Source: Bradyrhizobium sp. 200 (GTDB taxonomy: Bacteria > Pseudomonadota > Alphaproteobacteria > Rhizobiales > Xanthobacteraceae). Taken from it: a stretch of DNA of 64,000 nt. Made by a program: the position numbers and the translations under genes. The stretch is from assembly GCF_023100945.1 (NCBI RefSeq), contig NZ_CP064689.1, forward strand, positions 1,470,001 to 1,534,000, read 5' to 3'. Under the pieces are notes generated by a model, which was not told where the DNA came from, did not search any database, and worked only from the letters and a program-made list of their open reading frames with translations. Position 1 is the stretch's first letter, and each line of letters starts with the position of its first letter. Of the stretch, positions 16,684 through 27,353 are shown piece by piece.

Positions 16684-17952
16684 ATGTTTCGTAAGCTTCA
16701 GCCCTTTGTATTTCTCGCATTTTTGACGCTTTCACAGCCCGTCAACGCCGACGATCTCCTCATCGACGGCGTCCCGCTTCCGTCCGACGCTGCTGTTGCG
16801 GCGACGACGCCCGGCAGTGCGTTCCAACAATGGAGCGGCGTTTGGGTTGGGCTGTGGGGCGGTAGCCTCAAACATATCCTGCTCGTTGAGTCCGTCAGCG
16901 AGGACGGTGCCGCGCACGTCATATATGCGATCAGCGAAAATCCCTATGCCGGAATTCAGCCGAGGTGGTTGCGCCGTGAGGGAATTGCATCAGGGCGGAC
17001 GCTCAAGGTGACGGGTCAGGGATTCACCGCAACTTACGAGATGGCCGAAGACGGCAGCCTGAAGGCCCGCTTCGAGCGCGGCGACAACGCCAGCAGCGCG
17101 ACGATGGCCAAGGCTGACCTTGCATCTCTGACCAGGCCGGACGCCGTCGTCGCATGGACCCGCGGCAAATCCGAATTTTTGCAAACCGATCTGATCGAAG
17201 ACGGTAAGCCCGTCCGTCTCGAAGTGGTGATTTTTCGTCCCTCTGGAGCGGGACCCTTTCCACTTGCCGTGATCAACCATGGATCGACCGGGAGAGGCGT
17301 GAGCCCAAGCTTGTTCACTCACACCTGGTTCGCCCCCGATCTTGCTGATTTCTTGAATGACCGTGGATGGATCGTTGCTTTTCCGCAACGTCGCGGCCGC
17401 GGCAAGTCCGACGGACTTTACGACGAAGGCTTTGCCGAGAACCGCAAGCTCGGATACACCGGCGACACCTACACAACATTTCGTGGAGCGGATCGTGCGC
17501 TGAGTGACATTGATGCTGCGATCACAGCCCTTCGCCGACGGCAAGATGTGGCTCCGACACCCGTCCTCCTCGGTGGAAATTCGCGTGGCGGTGTGTTGTC
17601 GATCGCCTATGCGGGGCTGCATCCCGAGCAAGTCGCTGGCGTCATCAATTTTGTCGGCGGCTGGCTCGGCGAAAGCTCGCCGGCCGCGAGCACCGTGAAC
17701 CATCAGCTTTTCGAGCGAGGGGCGTCTTACGGACGGCCAACGATCTGGCTCTACGGTCAACACGACAGGTTTTACTCGATTGCTCACAGCCGGGATAATT
17801 TCGCAGCCTTCGAGAAAGCCGGCGGCCAGGGTAAGTTCTTTGAGTTTGATATGCCGCCTGGCCAAGGCCACTCTTTGATTGGGCGCCCAAACCTTTGGTC
17901 AGGCCCGCTCGATAGCTATTTGAGCTCGCTCGCCGCGACAGGGAAGGACTAG
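16684..17952 (+). CDS. Exported alpha/beta hydrolase with N-terminal accessory domain
   Basis: A 422-residue protein. The signal peptide (MFRKLQPFVFLAFLTLSQPVNA) fixes the start at 16684. Residues 40-150 form a beta-rich domain (QWSGVWVGLWGGSLKHILLVES), then a dienelactone-hydrolase-like domain with INHGSTGRG (about 197-205), FPQRRGRGKSDG, a nucleophile elbow GGNSRGG with Ser300, Asp361 in YGQHDRF and His396 in GQGHSLIG. All three catalytic residues are present. It should be a periplasmic serine hydrolase (peptidase or esterase). No operon partner is evident. Confidence 0.85.
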   Translation: MFRKLQPFVFLAFLTLSQPVNADDLLIDGVPLPSDAAVAATTPGSAFQQWSGVWVGLWGGSLKHILLVESVSEDGAAHVIYAISENPYAGIQPRWLRREGIASGRTLKVTGQGFTATYEMAEDGSLKARFERGDNASSATMAKADLASLTRPDAVVAWTRGKSEFLQTDLIEDGKPVRLEVVIFRPSGAGPFPLAVINHGSTGRGVSPSLFTHTWFAPDLADFLNDRGWIVAFPQRRGRGKSDGLYDEGFAENRKLGYTGDTYTTFRGADRALSDIDAAITALRRRQDVAPTPVLLGGNSRGGVLSIAYAGLHPEQVAGVINFVGGWLGESSPAASTVNHQLFERGASYGRPTIWLYGQHDRFYSIAHSRDNFAAFEKAGGQGKFFEFDMPPGQGHSLIGRPNLWSGPLDSYLSSLAATGKD

Positions 17953-18113
17953 CGCCCATCTTGGACGCCCCATGCGCTGCTGCCAGCCATGGCGAACATT
18001 TTGCCGAGCGCGCCAGGTAGTCCTGATTTTAGATTATGCGCGCCCTAGCCAATGGCGGACTTGTCCAATAGAACGGCGCACGGCGGTGGGGTCTGGTATT
18101 TTCGAGAGGTTGC

Positions 18114-18530
18114 ATGATTTCGTTTGCACGTATGTTCCGGGCAGGCATCGCTTCGTTCTCGCTGATCGCCTCCGCCTTGCAGTTCACCCCGGCCTTTGCC
18201 GATGACGGTTTCCCCTTCGGGACGGAAATGCAACTCGACGTCAGCCGCCAGCCCGGCTCCAAGCGGATCCCCAATCTGGAGATCGGCGATGCCGGCGAGG
18301 TGGTGCTCGAACTCTGGTGCAAGGGCGGCAAGGGCCAGTTTTCGGTGGCGGGCAATACCGTGATCTTCGTCGCCGGCGCGATGGAAAACCGGCCCTGTCC
18401 GCCGGACCGTGCGCAAGCCGATGACGAGTTGATTGCGGCGCTGTCGGAAGCGGGCACCTGGAGGCGGCAGGGCGATTTCGTGTCGTTCGTGGGCGCGAAG
18501 ACGCTGCGGTTTCGCATCAACACGAATTAG
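18114..18530 (+). CDS. Exported META/HslJ-like protein
   Basis: A 138-residue protein with a signal peptide ending near AFADDG (residue 30). A stretch of the kind LWCKGGKGQFSVAGNTVIF, then CPPDRAQADDELIAALSEAG and VGAKTLRFRIN, resembles the META domain of HslJ-type proteins (Cys-Pro, 'eyLaaLs', terminal beta hairpin). The conserved pair of Cys (in WCKGG and RPCPP) may form a disulfide. The SD gagagg precedes the ATG. The function in the periplasm is unknown; the META assignment is by eye. Confidence 0.65.
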   Translation: MISFARMFRAGIASFSLIASALQFTPAFADDGFPFGTEMQLDVSRQPGSKRIPNLEIGDAGEVVLELWCKGGKGQFSVAGNTVIFVAGAMENRPCPPDRAQADDELIAALSEAGTWRRQGDFVSFVGAKTLRFRINTN

Positions 18531-18543
18531 GGCGGGCGCGCAG

Positions 18544-19245
18544 CTACTGCGTCGCTATCAAGCCGTTGGCTGTCGCAACGACCCAGCGGTTGCCCCAGCG
18601 CACGATGGAGTCAATTCGGCCGAGTCCGGGAATTGTGTCGCCGCGCGCAGCCATCCGAATTCCGTCAGGACCTTCAAGAACAGCGGTGCCGTCCCGGACA
18701 TCGACAACCGTCCAACCGGGAATCGTCGCCGGCTTGGTTTCCGGCGCCGCCACCAAAGGCGGCCGCATTGCGATTGCAGCGGCGGAAGGGCCTGCATTTG
18801 CCTGGGAGACCGGGCTCGCAGACGGGCGTGCACCGCCCGGCAACAGGGCGGGTGGCTTGGGAATGCTGCCGACAATGGCGGGCGAATCCGAGGCGGATGC
18901 CGTCTTTCGCGTGCCTTCCATCCTGCCGCTTGATCGCGCTTCAGAAATTCGCGGCGAGGGCGCTTCTTTCTGCGCAACTTCGACAAGACCGAGTTCGCTT
19001 GCGAACTGGGGCCAGTTCAGGCCGCCGGCCCATCCCAGTCCAAAGCTTGCCACCAGTGCTGCAGCGACCAGCACAGCGGTGCGGGCCCGATCGCCAAAGG
19101 GCTCCCGTACTACCAATACTTCGTCACGATCGGCCTTTAGGAAATGCCACAGGCCAGCCGGCTGCTCCTGCCCCTGGCCGCCAGTCACATTCCCCGACCA
19201 GATCTCAAAGGTACTCGGCTCGCGATTTTGCATGGCGTGGCCCAT
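18544..19245 (-). CDS. Single-pass membrane protein of unknown function, PilP-like C-terminus
   Basis: A 233-residue protein. One transmembrane segment (about residues 57-76, TAVLVAAALVASFGLGWAGG) follows a charged cytoplasmic N-terminus. A long Ala/Pro/Ser-rich linker leads to a compact C-terminal domain (GWTVVDVRDGTAVLEGPDG, then ARGDTIPGLGRIDSIVRWG). This beta-rich end resembles the small domain of PilP/GspC-type inner-membrane proteins. No pilus or secretion genes are nearby. The start could be 19245 or the ATG at 19233; neither has a good SD. Confidence 0.7.
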   Translation of the reverse strand: MGHAMQNREPSTFEIWSGNVTGGQGQEQPAGLWHFLKADRDEVLVVREPFGDRARTAVLVAAALVASFGLGWAGGLNWPQFASELGLVEVAQKEAPSPRISEARSSGRMEGTRKTASASDSPAIVGSIPKPPALLPGGARPSASPVSQANAGPSAAAIAMRPPLVAAPETKPATIPGWTVVDVRDGTAVLEGPDGIRMAARGDTIPGLGRIDSIVRWGNRWVVATANGLIATQ

Positions 19246-19573
19246 GTTCAGCTAACCGATGATGTTCCTTTAAACTGAATCGAGTCTTAACAACCTGGCG
19301 AACCAAGTGCTGCAGCAATACTCGATAGACGGAAGAGATGTTCGGCTTGGGTCATTGGCGCCGAACCGTACGATGCGAAGGACCCGAAGCAGACACCGAC
19401 CTCTTTGGCAGCCTATTAAGTCAATATCTCTGACTTGTGGTTCGGCCGTCACTGATGATGTAGCTTCACTCGTGTGACGCACGCAACATTGTGGCGCGCG
19501 GCTTCACTCCAGTTCCCTGACCGCGCATTGCGATTGGCGTCTCTTTGCTGCATACAGCTTGGGAGGAACTCGC
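19246..19573. other. Intergenic region, divergent genes
   Basis: 328 bp between divergent starts. I see no supportable gene and no repeat of the families found elsewhere; it must hold promoters for both sides, which I could not define. Confidence 0.5.
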
Positions 19574-20032
19574 ATGAAAAAGTTGCTGCTAGCGGCGACC
19601 AGTTTGATTGCGCTCTCTATTCCGGCAATGGCGCAAAATACCGCGGTCCGGGTGATGCCCGATACGCTCACATGGAAGGATAATCCGGCCTTTCCGAAGG
19701 GTGTTCAGATTGCCACCCTGGTCGGTGACCCCACGAAAGCGGGCGAGGTGGTCGTCTTACGCATCAAGTTTCCACCTAACTTCCAGATGCCTCCGCATAC
19801 TCATCCCTATTCCGAAGTTGTCACAATCATCAGCGGTGACATCGGCACCAGCCACGGTGAAAAATTCGAAAAGAAAGGTGATCTCCTGAAGCCAGGCGCG
19901 TTATGGGTGTATCCCGCAAAACATCCGCATTACGCCTGGACCGGAAGCGACGAAGGGGTACTTCAAGTCCAATTTATCGGCCCTGGTGGAATCGATTACA
20001 TCAATCCGGCTGACGATCCGCGCAAGCAATAG
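19574..20032 (+). CDS. Exported cupin-domain protein
   Basis: A 152-residue protein with a signal peptide (MKKLLLAATSLIALSIPAMA) and a gggagga SD at 19561-19567. The cupin motif 1 reads MPPHTHPYSEVVTIISGDIG (G-x5-H-x-H-x-E-like, with His-x-His and Glu) and motif 2 reads LWVYPAKHPHYAW. Its predicted periplasmic location and the two His clusters suggest a metal-binding single-domain cupin of the kind often found downstream of stress or detoxification genes. The reaction is unknown. The next gene starts 68 bp downstream on the same strand. Confidence 0.85.
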   Translation: MKKLLLAATSLIALSIPAMAQNTAVRVMPDTLTWKDNPAFPKGVQIATLVGDPTKAGEVVVLRIKFPPNFQMPPHTHPYSEVVTIISGDIGTSHGEKFEKKGDLLKPGALWVYPAKHPHYAWTGSDEGVLQVQFIGPGGIDYINPADDPRKQ

Positions 20033-20100
20033 CCGCTTGCATTACAAGATGCCGTTTCAAGCGGACACTTGTCCGTACGGCATTCGCAAGGGAGGATGTC

Positions 20101-20571
20101 ATGCTATCTTCTCCAAGATTGGCGAGTGCAGCACTTGCCCTGTGCATGGTATTGTTGTCGTTTGGCTCCAGCGCCTTGGTCGAGCCGAAAGCGGAAGTGG
20201 CGGCGGCGACCTTGGGATGGGGGCAGGCGCTTGCCGAAGGCGATCCCGAAAAGGTGTTGCCGCTCTATTCGGACGATGCCGTGCTCTGGGGCACACTGTC
20301 GCCGACCCTGCGCTCCGACCGGGCGGCGCTACGAGACTATTTCGTGGGCGCCTTCAAGGTTCTGCCAGGCCTCAAGGTAACCTTCGGCGATCAACTGATC
20401 CGCGTGTACGGGAATGCGGCGGTCAATACCGGCTACTACACGTTCGCCTATGTAAAGGATGGCGAGGCGAAGAGCTTGCCGGCGCGCTACAGCTTCACCT
20501 ACGTCAAGAACGGCGAGCGTTGGCTGATCGTCGACCACCATTCTTCGGCCATGCCATCAACCCAGAGGTAG
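20101..20571 (+). CDS. Exported SnoaL-like (SgcJ/EcaC family) protein
   Basis: A 156-residue protein with a signal peptide (MLSSPRLASAALALCMVLLSFGSSA). The domain pattern is WGQALAEGDPEKVLPLYSDDAVLWGTLSP, then RDYFVGAFKVLPGLKVTF and ERWLIVDHHSS. This is the cone-shaped SnoaL/NTF2-like fold of the SgcJ/EcaC and CaMKII-association-domain families. These are small enzymes or binding proteins without a fixed chemistry. The SD gggagga at 20091-20097 supports the start. It is probably co-transcribed with the cupin gene, and a long hairpin ends the unit. Confidence 0.85.
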   Translation: MLSSPRLASAALALCMVLLSFGSSALVEPKAEVAAATLGWGQALAEGDPEKVLPLYSDDAVLWGTLSPTLRSDRAALRDYFVGAFKVLPGLKVTFGDQLIRVYGNAAVNTGYYTFAYVKDGEAKSLPARYSFTYVKNGERWLIVDHHSSAMPSTQR

Positions 20572-20609
20572 CTAGCCTCGATGTCTCGCCGCGCGAACGC
20601 GGACTTAAC

Positions 20610-20662
20610 ACGAGAGCCCAGTTCTGACTGAAGCAGAACCGGGGCTCGTGATCCTTGTTTTT
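20610..20662. terminator. Long imperfect hairpin between convergent genes
   Basis: ACGAG(a)GCCC-a-GTTCTG pairs with CAGAAC-cg-GGGCTCGT, followed by a T-rich stretch (CCTTGTTTTT). It probably terminates the upstream forward unit and possibly also the reverse gene. Confidence 0.65.
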
Positions 20663-20720
20663 GATGCGACCTCAGCTATAGCGGTTTTTCCACGCAGGTC
20701 TTCACACGCCGGATACCGCT

Positions 20721-21920
20721 CTACTTCCACACGCTTCTGTCGGCGTCCCAGCGCTGGCCCTTGAACTCCCTGGCCAGCGCTTCGACCGAACCGTTGTCGT
20801 CCTTCGGTTCCCCGCCTTCCTCATCGCCGGTGGACTCTTCCGACAGGTTCAGCTTGGAGCCTGTGCCTTCATCCGCGGTGGTGATCACTGGGCTCGAAAT
20901 CCACAGCATCAGCCGGTCGGTTGCGCCCGGCTTGTCCGGCGAGACCAGCGCGGTGACATCGACGCTTTCGGTGAGGCCGAGCGGCGGATAGATCGGGCTG
21001 GGCCGCTTGAAGGTCAGTGTCAGCTTTCCGGTGTTGGCGTTCCACTCGGCGCCCGCCGCCTTGGCGGCCAGCGTTTTCGCGAGCACGCCCGATATCGCCG
21101 ATGCGATCTTGTCCTTGTTGATCTTGTCGCCGTCGCGCCATTCGGCCGCCGCAAAACGGATGGTGCGGTCCATCTCGACGCTGCCGCTGGTCCATCCCGC
21201 CGCGACCACGCCAGGCATCGATTTGGCCTTCGCAATCAGCGCAGCCGTGCGCTCCGGATCGGCCGTGAGGTTGATGGTCTGCTCGCCGGCGCGCAGCGCA
21301 TCGCAGGAGACCGAAAGGCTCGAGAGCCCGACCTCGACGGCCTCGCCCTTCAGGCTTTTGAGGAAATCGAGCGCAGCGTCGAGCTTGACCCGCACGCCGA
21401 ACGCATCCGGCGAAACGTCGGTAAAATCCTTCGGCGCCGGCGTGATGCCGTCGTCGCTGGTCTGGTTGTCCAGGAATTCCTTCTCGCTGAGATCGGAATT
21501 GTCCGTCGAGGTCACTTCGGTCACGGTCTGGCCGATCGTGATCTGGCCGCGGAATTCGAACGTGTCGCCGACAGGCTTGCGCGCCAGCTTGACGGTGATC
21601 GGCAGCTTGTCACCGAGGCTCTGCGTGGTGCCGGTCAGGTTCTGGCCGCTGACGGTGAGATTGGCGACGAAGCGATCCTTGCGGTCGGCGCCCTTCGCAG
21701 CGGGGTAGCAGACGTCGAGCACGGCCGCGGTGACGTTCTTGCCCTGCCGGGTTTCCTTCAGGATGACGTCGGCATTGCCGTCCATCAGGCCGTCGATCGC
21801 GGTGAAATAACGCGTCTCGATGGCGCCGGGCGCCGTCTTGGAGGGAAGTTTCATCTGGGCGAAAGCGAGGTGAGGGGTGACCGTCGCCAGACCGAGCAGG
21901 AGAAGGAAGCGCACGCGCAT
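20721..21920 (-). CDS. Exported protein of unknown function (399 aa)
   Basis: The protein has a signal peptide (MRVRFLLLLGLATVTPHLAFA). The remainder is a mixed alpha/beta protein with no motif I recognise. Noteworthy stretches are GQITIGQTVTEVTSTDNSD, AALDFLKSLKGEAVEVGLSS and SPIYPPLGLTESVDVTALV. The C-terminus is acidic (SEESTGDEEGGEPKDDNG). A Cys in LDVCYPAAKG and another in SVSCDALRAG could pair. It stands alone upstream of groEL's terminator. No function is proposed. Confidence 0.8.
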   Translation of the reverse strand: MRVRFLLLLGLATVTPHLAFAQMKLPSKTAPGAIETRYFTAIDGLMDGNADVILKETRQGKNVTAAVLDVCYPAAKGADRKDRFVANLTVSGQNLTGTTQSLGDKLPITVKLARKPVGDTFEFRGQITIGQTVTEVTSTDNSDLSEKEFLDNQTSDDGITPAPKDFTDVSPDAFGVRVKLDAALDFLKSLKGEAVEVGLSSLSVSCDALRAGEQTINLTADPERTAALIAKAKSMPGVVAAGWTSGSVEMDRTIRFAAAEWRDGDKINKDKIASAISGVLAKTLAAKAAGAEWNANTGKLTLTFKRPSPIYPPLGLTESVDVTALVSPDKPGATDRLMLWISSPVITTADEGTGSKLNLSEESTGDEEGGEPKDDNGSVEALAREFKGQRWDADRSVWK

Positions 21921-22033
21921 ATGAAATTCCCTGAAACGATGGAATCGGCAGGGGTCGTAGTACCAAACCCCGGCAGCGTTTTCGAGCCAAGCACGTCCTG
22001 AACCGATCGGCTCGCTTCATTGCCAAAAAAGCC

Positions 22034-22063
22034 AAAAAAGAAGGCCGCCCGGAGGCGGCCTTC
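22034..22063 (-). terminator. Rho-independent terminator of groESL
   Basis: On the reverse strand GAAGGCCGCC pairs with GGCGGCCTTC and is followed by TTTTTT (forward-strand A-run at 22034-22039). Confidence 0.88.
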
Positions 22064-22089
22064 GACTGATTGATCGGGAACGCCGGGCC

Positions 22090-24262
<2,173 letters not shown>

Positions 24263-24372
24263 GACGTCTCCTCTTGAAGTTCCGTTGGAAGGCGTGGTTT
24301 CAGGTCTGTGCCATCGAAAATGGCTGGGAATGCCGGGTATTCGACGCCGCCCCGGGCGGGACAGCACAATCC

Positions 24373-24399
24373 TTAGCAATCTTTGTATTTGAGTGCTAA
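24373..24399 (-). promoter_or_regulatory. CIRCE operator of groESL
   Basis: TTAGCAATC at 24373-24381, nine spacer bases, and GAGTGCTAA at 24391-24399. This is the TTAGCACTC-N9-GAGTGCTAA inverted repeat with one mismatched base pair in one arm. It is the binding site of the repressor HrcA and lies between the promoter and groES. Confidence 0.93.
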
Positions 24400-24411
24400 A
24401 CGTGGGGCCGG

Positions 24412-24440
24412 GGAATATGGCTTGGCGCTGATCCTGTCAA
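24412..24440 (-). promoter_or_regulatory. sigma-70-like promoter of groESL
   Basis: On the reverse strand TTGACA (24440-24435) and TATTCC (24417-24412) are 17 bp apart, with CIRCE beginning 12 bp further downstream. The spacing relative to CIRCE supports use of a vegetative promoter repressed by HrcA. A sigma-32 element was not evident. Confidence 0.65.
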
Positions 24441-24601
24441 GCAAACAAGGGGGTTAAGGCCTTCTTGAGGCCAATATTGGATGCTGCCACGGAAACCAAA
24501 TCGGCGCGGCGGCGTAATTTTAACGGACGTCATTGCTCCGGCAGGCTTTTTGCGGTTGGCTGCTTGACGGGAGCGGCCAGGGAATTGCTCGGGGGAATAC
24601 C

Positions 24602-25117
24602 ATGATCAGCTCACGTAATGCGCGTACGGTTGCCAATCTGGCGATCGCGTCGGCGCTGACGATCTTGCTGGCGGCGTGCAGCAGCATGAGCCTGCCGTCG
24701 CTGTCGTCCAGTTCGGCGCCCCAGGCCGAACCCGGCGAGGCGCCGGAAATGCCGGCGACCATCCGCTCCGACGAGATCGTTGGCCGCTGGGGCCTCGCCT
24801 CGTTCCAGAATCCCAACGACCGCGCCCGCACCGAAGCCGCCGCGCGCGGGCAGTGCAAGCAGCCCTATGTGATCGGCGCCGGCCAGAGCGGCGGCGTGGT
24901 CATGCATCTGGCCGACCAGGCCACCCCGCAGGAACTGCGCCTCAAGGGCAGCCCGAGCGGCAAGAACTATATCGGCCCGGCGGGTCCCGCCGGCGGCGAA
25001 CAGGACCGCGAGATCGTCTCGTTCGATGGCCGCGTGCTGGTGACCCGCTTCATCGAAAAGGATGCCGCGGTCCGTTACGGCAACATGGTCTATGTCCGCT
25101 GCGCGCCGCGAGCGTGA
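24602..25117 (+). CDS. Lipoprotein of unknown function
   Basis: A 171-residue protein with a lipoprotein signal peptide: hydrophobic ANLAIASALTILLAAC, giving a LLAAC lipobox, with Cys near residue 25. After a Ser/Pro/Glu-rich spacer comes a compact domain starting IVGRWGLASFQNPNDRART, containing two more Cys (GQCKQPY and YVRCAPR) likely to form a disulfide. It should be anchored in the inner leaflet of the outer membrane or in the inner membrane. SD-like ggggga precedes the ATG. No enzymatic motif is visible. Confidence 0.85.
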   Translation: MISSRNARTVANLAIASALTILLAACSSMSLPSLSSSSAPQAEPGEAPEMPATIRSDEIVGRWGLASFQNPNDRARTEAAARGQCKQPYVIGAGQSGGVVMHLADQATPQELRLKGSPSGKNYIGPAGPAGGEQDREIVSFDGRVLVTRFIEKDAAVRYGNMVYVRCAPRA

Positions 25118-25137
25118 GGCTAACGGCATACTAGGCT

Positions 25138-25240
25138 CGTCATGCCCCGCGAAGGCGGGGCATCCAGTACGCTGCAGCTTCTCCGCTAAATCGCTAACGC
25201 CTCTGGAATACTGGATCGTCCGCCTTCGCGGACGATGACG
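25138..25240. repeat. Palindromic repeat family A, copy A2
   Basis: Same layout as A1: cgtcatgccccgcgaaggcg at the left end, gtccgccttcgcggacgatg at the right end, with catccagtac and atactggat inverted between them. Confidence 0.88.
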
Positions 25241-25263
25241 GTGGAGAACGAGGACGGTCCAAC

Positions 25264-25297
25264 AAAAAACGCCGGCGTCTAGCCGGCGTTTTTGTTT
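25264..25297. terminator. Bidirectional terminator between the lipoprotein and cheZ
   Basis: ACGCCGGC (25269-25276) and GCCGGCGT (25282-25289) with A-run on the left and TTTTTGTTT on the right, so it can serve both convergent genes. Confidence 0.85.
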
Positions 25298-25314
25298 AGT
25301 CAGCGTTAACCAGA

Positions 25315-26091
25315 TCAATCGAACAGGGCGTCGATATCGTTCTGCGAGGCGTGACCGTCGTCGCCGTCCAGCTTCGGGCCGTTGAGCAGCTTGGCGTCGC
25401 CTTCGCGGGTATCGACGATCGGGGGGGCGTGCGCCCTGATCGCGTCGACGCCGCCCCAGATGTCCATCATCGCGTAGATGTGCTGCTCGATGAACTTCAT
25501 CGTGGTCATCACCTTGCTGATGCGCTGGCCGGTGAGGTCCTGGAAGTTGCAGGCTTCGAAGATCGCGACGACGCGCTCCTGGATATCTTCGCTGAGCAGC
25601 TTCTGCTGGTCGGGCGAGATGTTCTTGGACAATGCGGTTGCCGCCTGGTCGATGGCCTCGACGGCCTCGAGGATCTGTTGCGTGGCCTGTTCGGTGCCGC
25701 CGACGACGGCGCCGAGCTCGCCATTGACCTTGGCCATTTCCTGGCCGTCAAAGCTCTTGCCGTGCAGGGTGGCGATTTCGCGCTTGGTGCGGTTGATGGC
25801 GTCGTGAATGAGGTCGAGCTCGACCTTGAGCTTCGCGCACTGCTCGATCTGGGCGCGATAGGTTTCCAGCAATGCGTGGGCATCGGCGGTCTCGCGCGCG
25901 ATATCCGTGGCGACCGCCGAACCGTCGCGGGTGTGGCCGAAGCCCGCCATCTGTGCGCGGATCGCGCGCAACTCTGCCATGATCTCGCGATGCATCGGGC
26001 CGATCTCGCCGCCTTCGACGGAAGGCATGACGATTGGCGCGTCGCCCAGAATGGCTTGTTCGATACGAAAACGTTTGCGATTGACCGACAT
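25315..26091 (-). CDS. cheZ: CheY-phosphate phosphatase CheZ
   Basis: A 258-residue mostly helical protein. The segment ACNFQDLTGQRISKVMTTM (about residues 180-198) matches the catalytic helix of CheZ, with Asp185 and Gln189 corresponding to the Asp/Gln pair that attacks CheY-phosphate. The C-terminus ends ASQNDIDALFD, where CheZ carries its CheY-binding peptide. Long helices at 60-175 fit the four-helix bundle. I chose the ATG at 26089-26091 because an AGGGG stretch precedes it; an in-frame ATG at 26112 is also possible. No other chemotaxis genes are in the window. Confidence 0.9.
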   Translation of the reverse strand: MSVNRKRFRIEQAILGDAPIVMPSVEGGEIGPMHREIMAELRAIRAQMAGFGHTRDGSAVATDIARETADAHALLETYRAQIEQCAKLKVELDLIHDAINRTKREIATLHGKSFDGQEMAKVNGELGAVVGGTEQATQQILEAVEAIDQAATALSKNISPDQQKLLSEDIQERVVAIFEACNFQDLTGQRISKVMTTMKFIEQHIYAMMDIWGGVDAIRAHAPPIVDTREGDAKLLNGPKLDGDDGHASQNDIDALFD

Positions 26092-26398
26092 GAGATTTTC
26101 CCACCCCTTCATTTCACGTGTGTTTTAAACCGATGCGATTTAACGTGAGGTTCACGCCGGAACACGTCGTGGCGGCGGTTTGCCTGCGGCCGCACACCAA
26201 CGATTAACCATGAGCGGGCCGCGTTCACGCAAAATAAACGCTACCGGGCAAATCAGCGCGCGATTGCCGAAATGGTGAATCGAAACGCCGTTTCCGTTTA
26301 CCAAACCGATTAGGTTTTGATTTGTATTGATCGCATGCAGCGGCGCTCGTCGATCCGCTGCCACCAACCCGCAGTGACGAACAGTACAGAGTACGTCG
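26092..26398. other. Divergent promoter region between cheZ and the L,D-transpeptidase
   Basis: 307 bp without a gene. Part of it (26180-26340) is AT-richer than the surroundings. I did not find a convincing promoter or operator motif. Confidence 0.5.
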
Positions 26399-27190
26399 AT
26401 GTCCGGAAAAATCTCCCGCGCGCTTCTCGCGAGCGTGTCCTGCCTTTGCTTTGCCAGTGAGGCCAGTGCGATCGACGCCTCGCCAATCGCCGACCCCACC
26501 GTGATCTACGCCCGCGAGCCCGCGCCGGTGCGCATCGCTTCTGCCGAACGCTCCAACATGGGCGGCGGCTTCATCGAATTCCTGTTCGGCGACGGGCCGC
26601 AGGGCGGGCGTTATCAGCAACAGCCGGCCTATCAGACCCAGCCCGACTACGGATATGGCGGACGGCGCATGCTGCTGCCGCCGATGGATCCGCAGCAATC
26701 GATGCGCCGGGAAGAGGAAATGGTCGACCCCGCGCAGCACCGGCTCGATCCGAAATACGAAAAGCAGGTGGTCGAGTATCACGGCAAGGAAAGCCCGGGC
26801 ACCATCGTGATCGACACCCCGAACAAGTTCCTGTTCCTGGTGCAGGGCGACGGCAAGGCGCTGCGCTATGGCGTCGGCGTCGGCCGTCCCGGCTTCACCT
26901 GGTCGGGCGTCAAGACGATCTCGGCGAAGAAGGAATGGCCGGCCTGGACGCCGCCGCCGGAAATGCTGGCGCGTCGCCCCGATCTGCCGCGGCACATGGA
27001 AGGCGGCCCGCAAAATCCGCTCGGCGCCCGCGCGATGTATCTGGGTTCGTCGCTCTATCGCATCCACGGCTCCAACGAGCCCTGGACCATCGGCACCAAC
27101 GTCTCCTCCGGCTGCATCCGGATGCGCAATGAGGACGTGATCGATCTCTACGGCCGCGTCGGCGTCGGCGCCAGGGTCATCGTTATTTGA
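26399..27190 (+). CDS. L,D-transpeptidase (YkuD), exported
   Basis: A 263-residue protein with a signal peptide ending near SEASA (residue 24). After a Gln/Tyr/Gly-rich low-complexity stretch (65-110) comes the YkuD domain: TIVIDTPNKFLFLVQGDG, YGVGVGRPGFTWSG, and the catalytic LYRIHGSNEP (His223) with SSGCIRM (Cys239). This enzyme forms 3-3 crosslinks in peptidoglycan, or tethers proteins to it, in the periplasm. Rhizobiales carry many paralogues. It is convergent with a DUF2076 gene, with a shared terminator. Confidence 0.93.
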   Translation: MSGKISRALLASVSCLCFASEASAIDASPIADPTVIYAREPAPVRIASAERSNMGGGFIEFLFGDGPQGGRYQQQPAYQTQPDYGYGGRRMLLPPMDPQQSMRREEEMVDPAQHRLDPKYEKQVVEYHGKESPGTIVIDTPNKFLFLVQGDGKALRYGVGVGRPGFTWSGVKTISAKKEWPAWTPPPEMLARRPDLPRHMEGGPQNPLGARAMYLGSSLYRIHGSNEPWTIGTNVSSGCIRMRNEDVIDLYGRVGVGARVIVI

Positions 27191-27199
27191 TTGTTTTGT

Positions 27200-27289
27200 C
27201 GTAGCCCGGATGGAGCGCAGCGAAATCCGGGAACGGTCTCACCGCGGCGGAAGCAGCCCCGGATTGCGCTGCGCTCCATCCGGGCTACG
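27200..27289. repeat. Palindromic repeat family C, copy C1
   Basis: cgtagcccggatggagcgca at the left end is inverted as tgcgctccatccgggctacg at the right end, and gaaatccggg pairs with ccccggattg inside. A second copy is at 42458-42574. Confidence 0.88.
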
Positions 27290-27306
27290 GATCCGTCCCA
27301 ATAAAA

Positions 27307-27330
27307 ACGGCCGCCCGATCGGGCGGCCGT
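27307..27330. terminator. Bidirectional terminator between convergent genes
   Basis: ACGGCCGCCC-GATC-GGGCGGCCGT, with an A-run to the left and TTGTTGTTT to the right, serving the transpeptidase and DUF2076 genes. Confidence 0.85.
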
Positions 27331-27353
27331 TGTTGTTTCAGGTCAGGCGTTCG

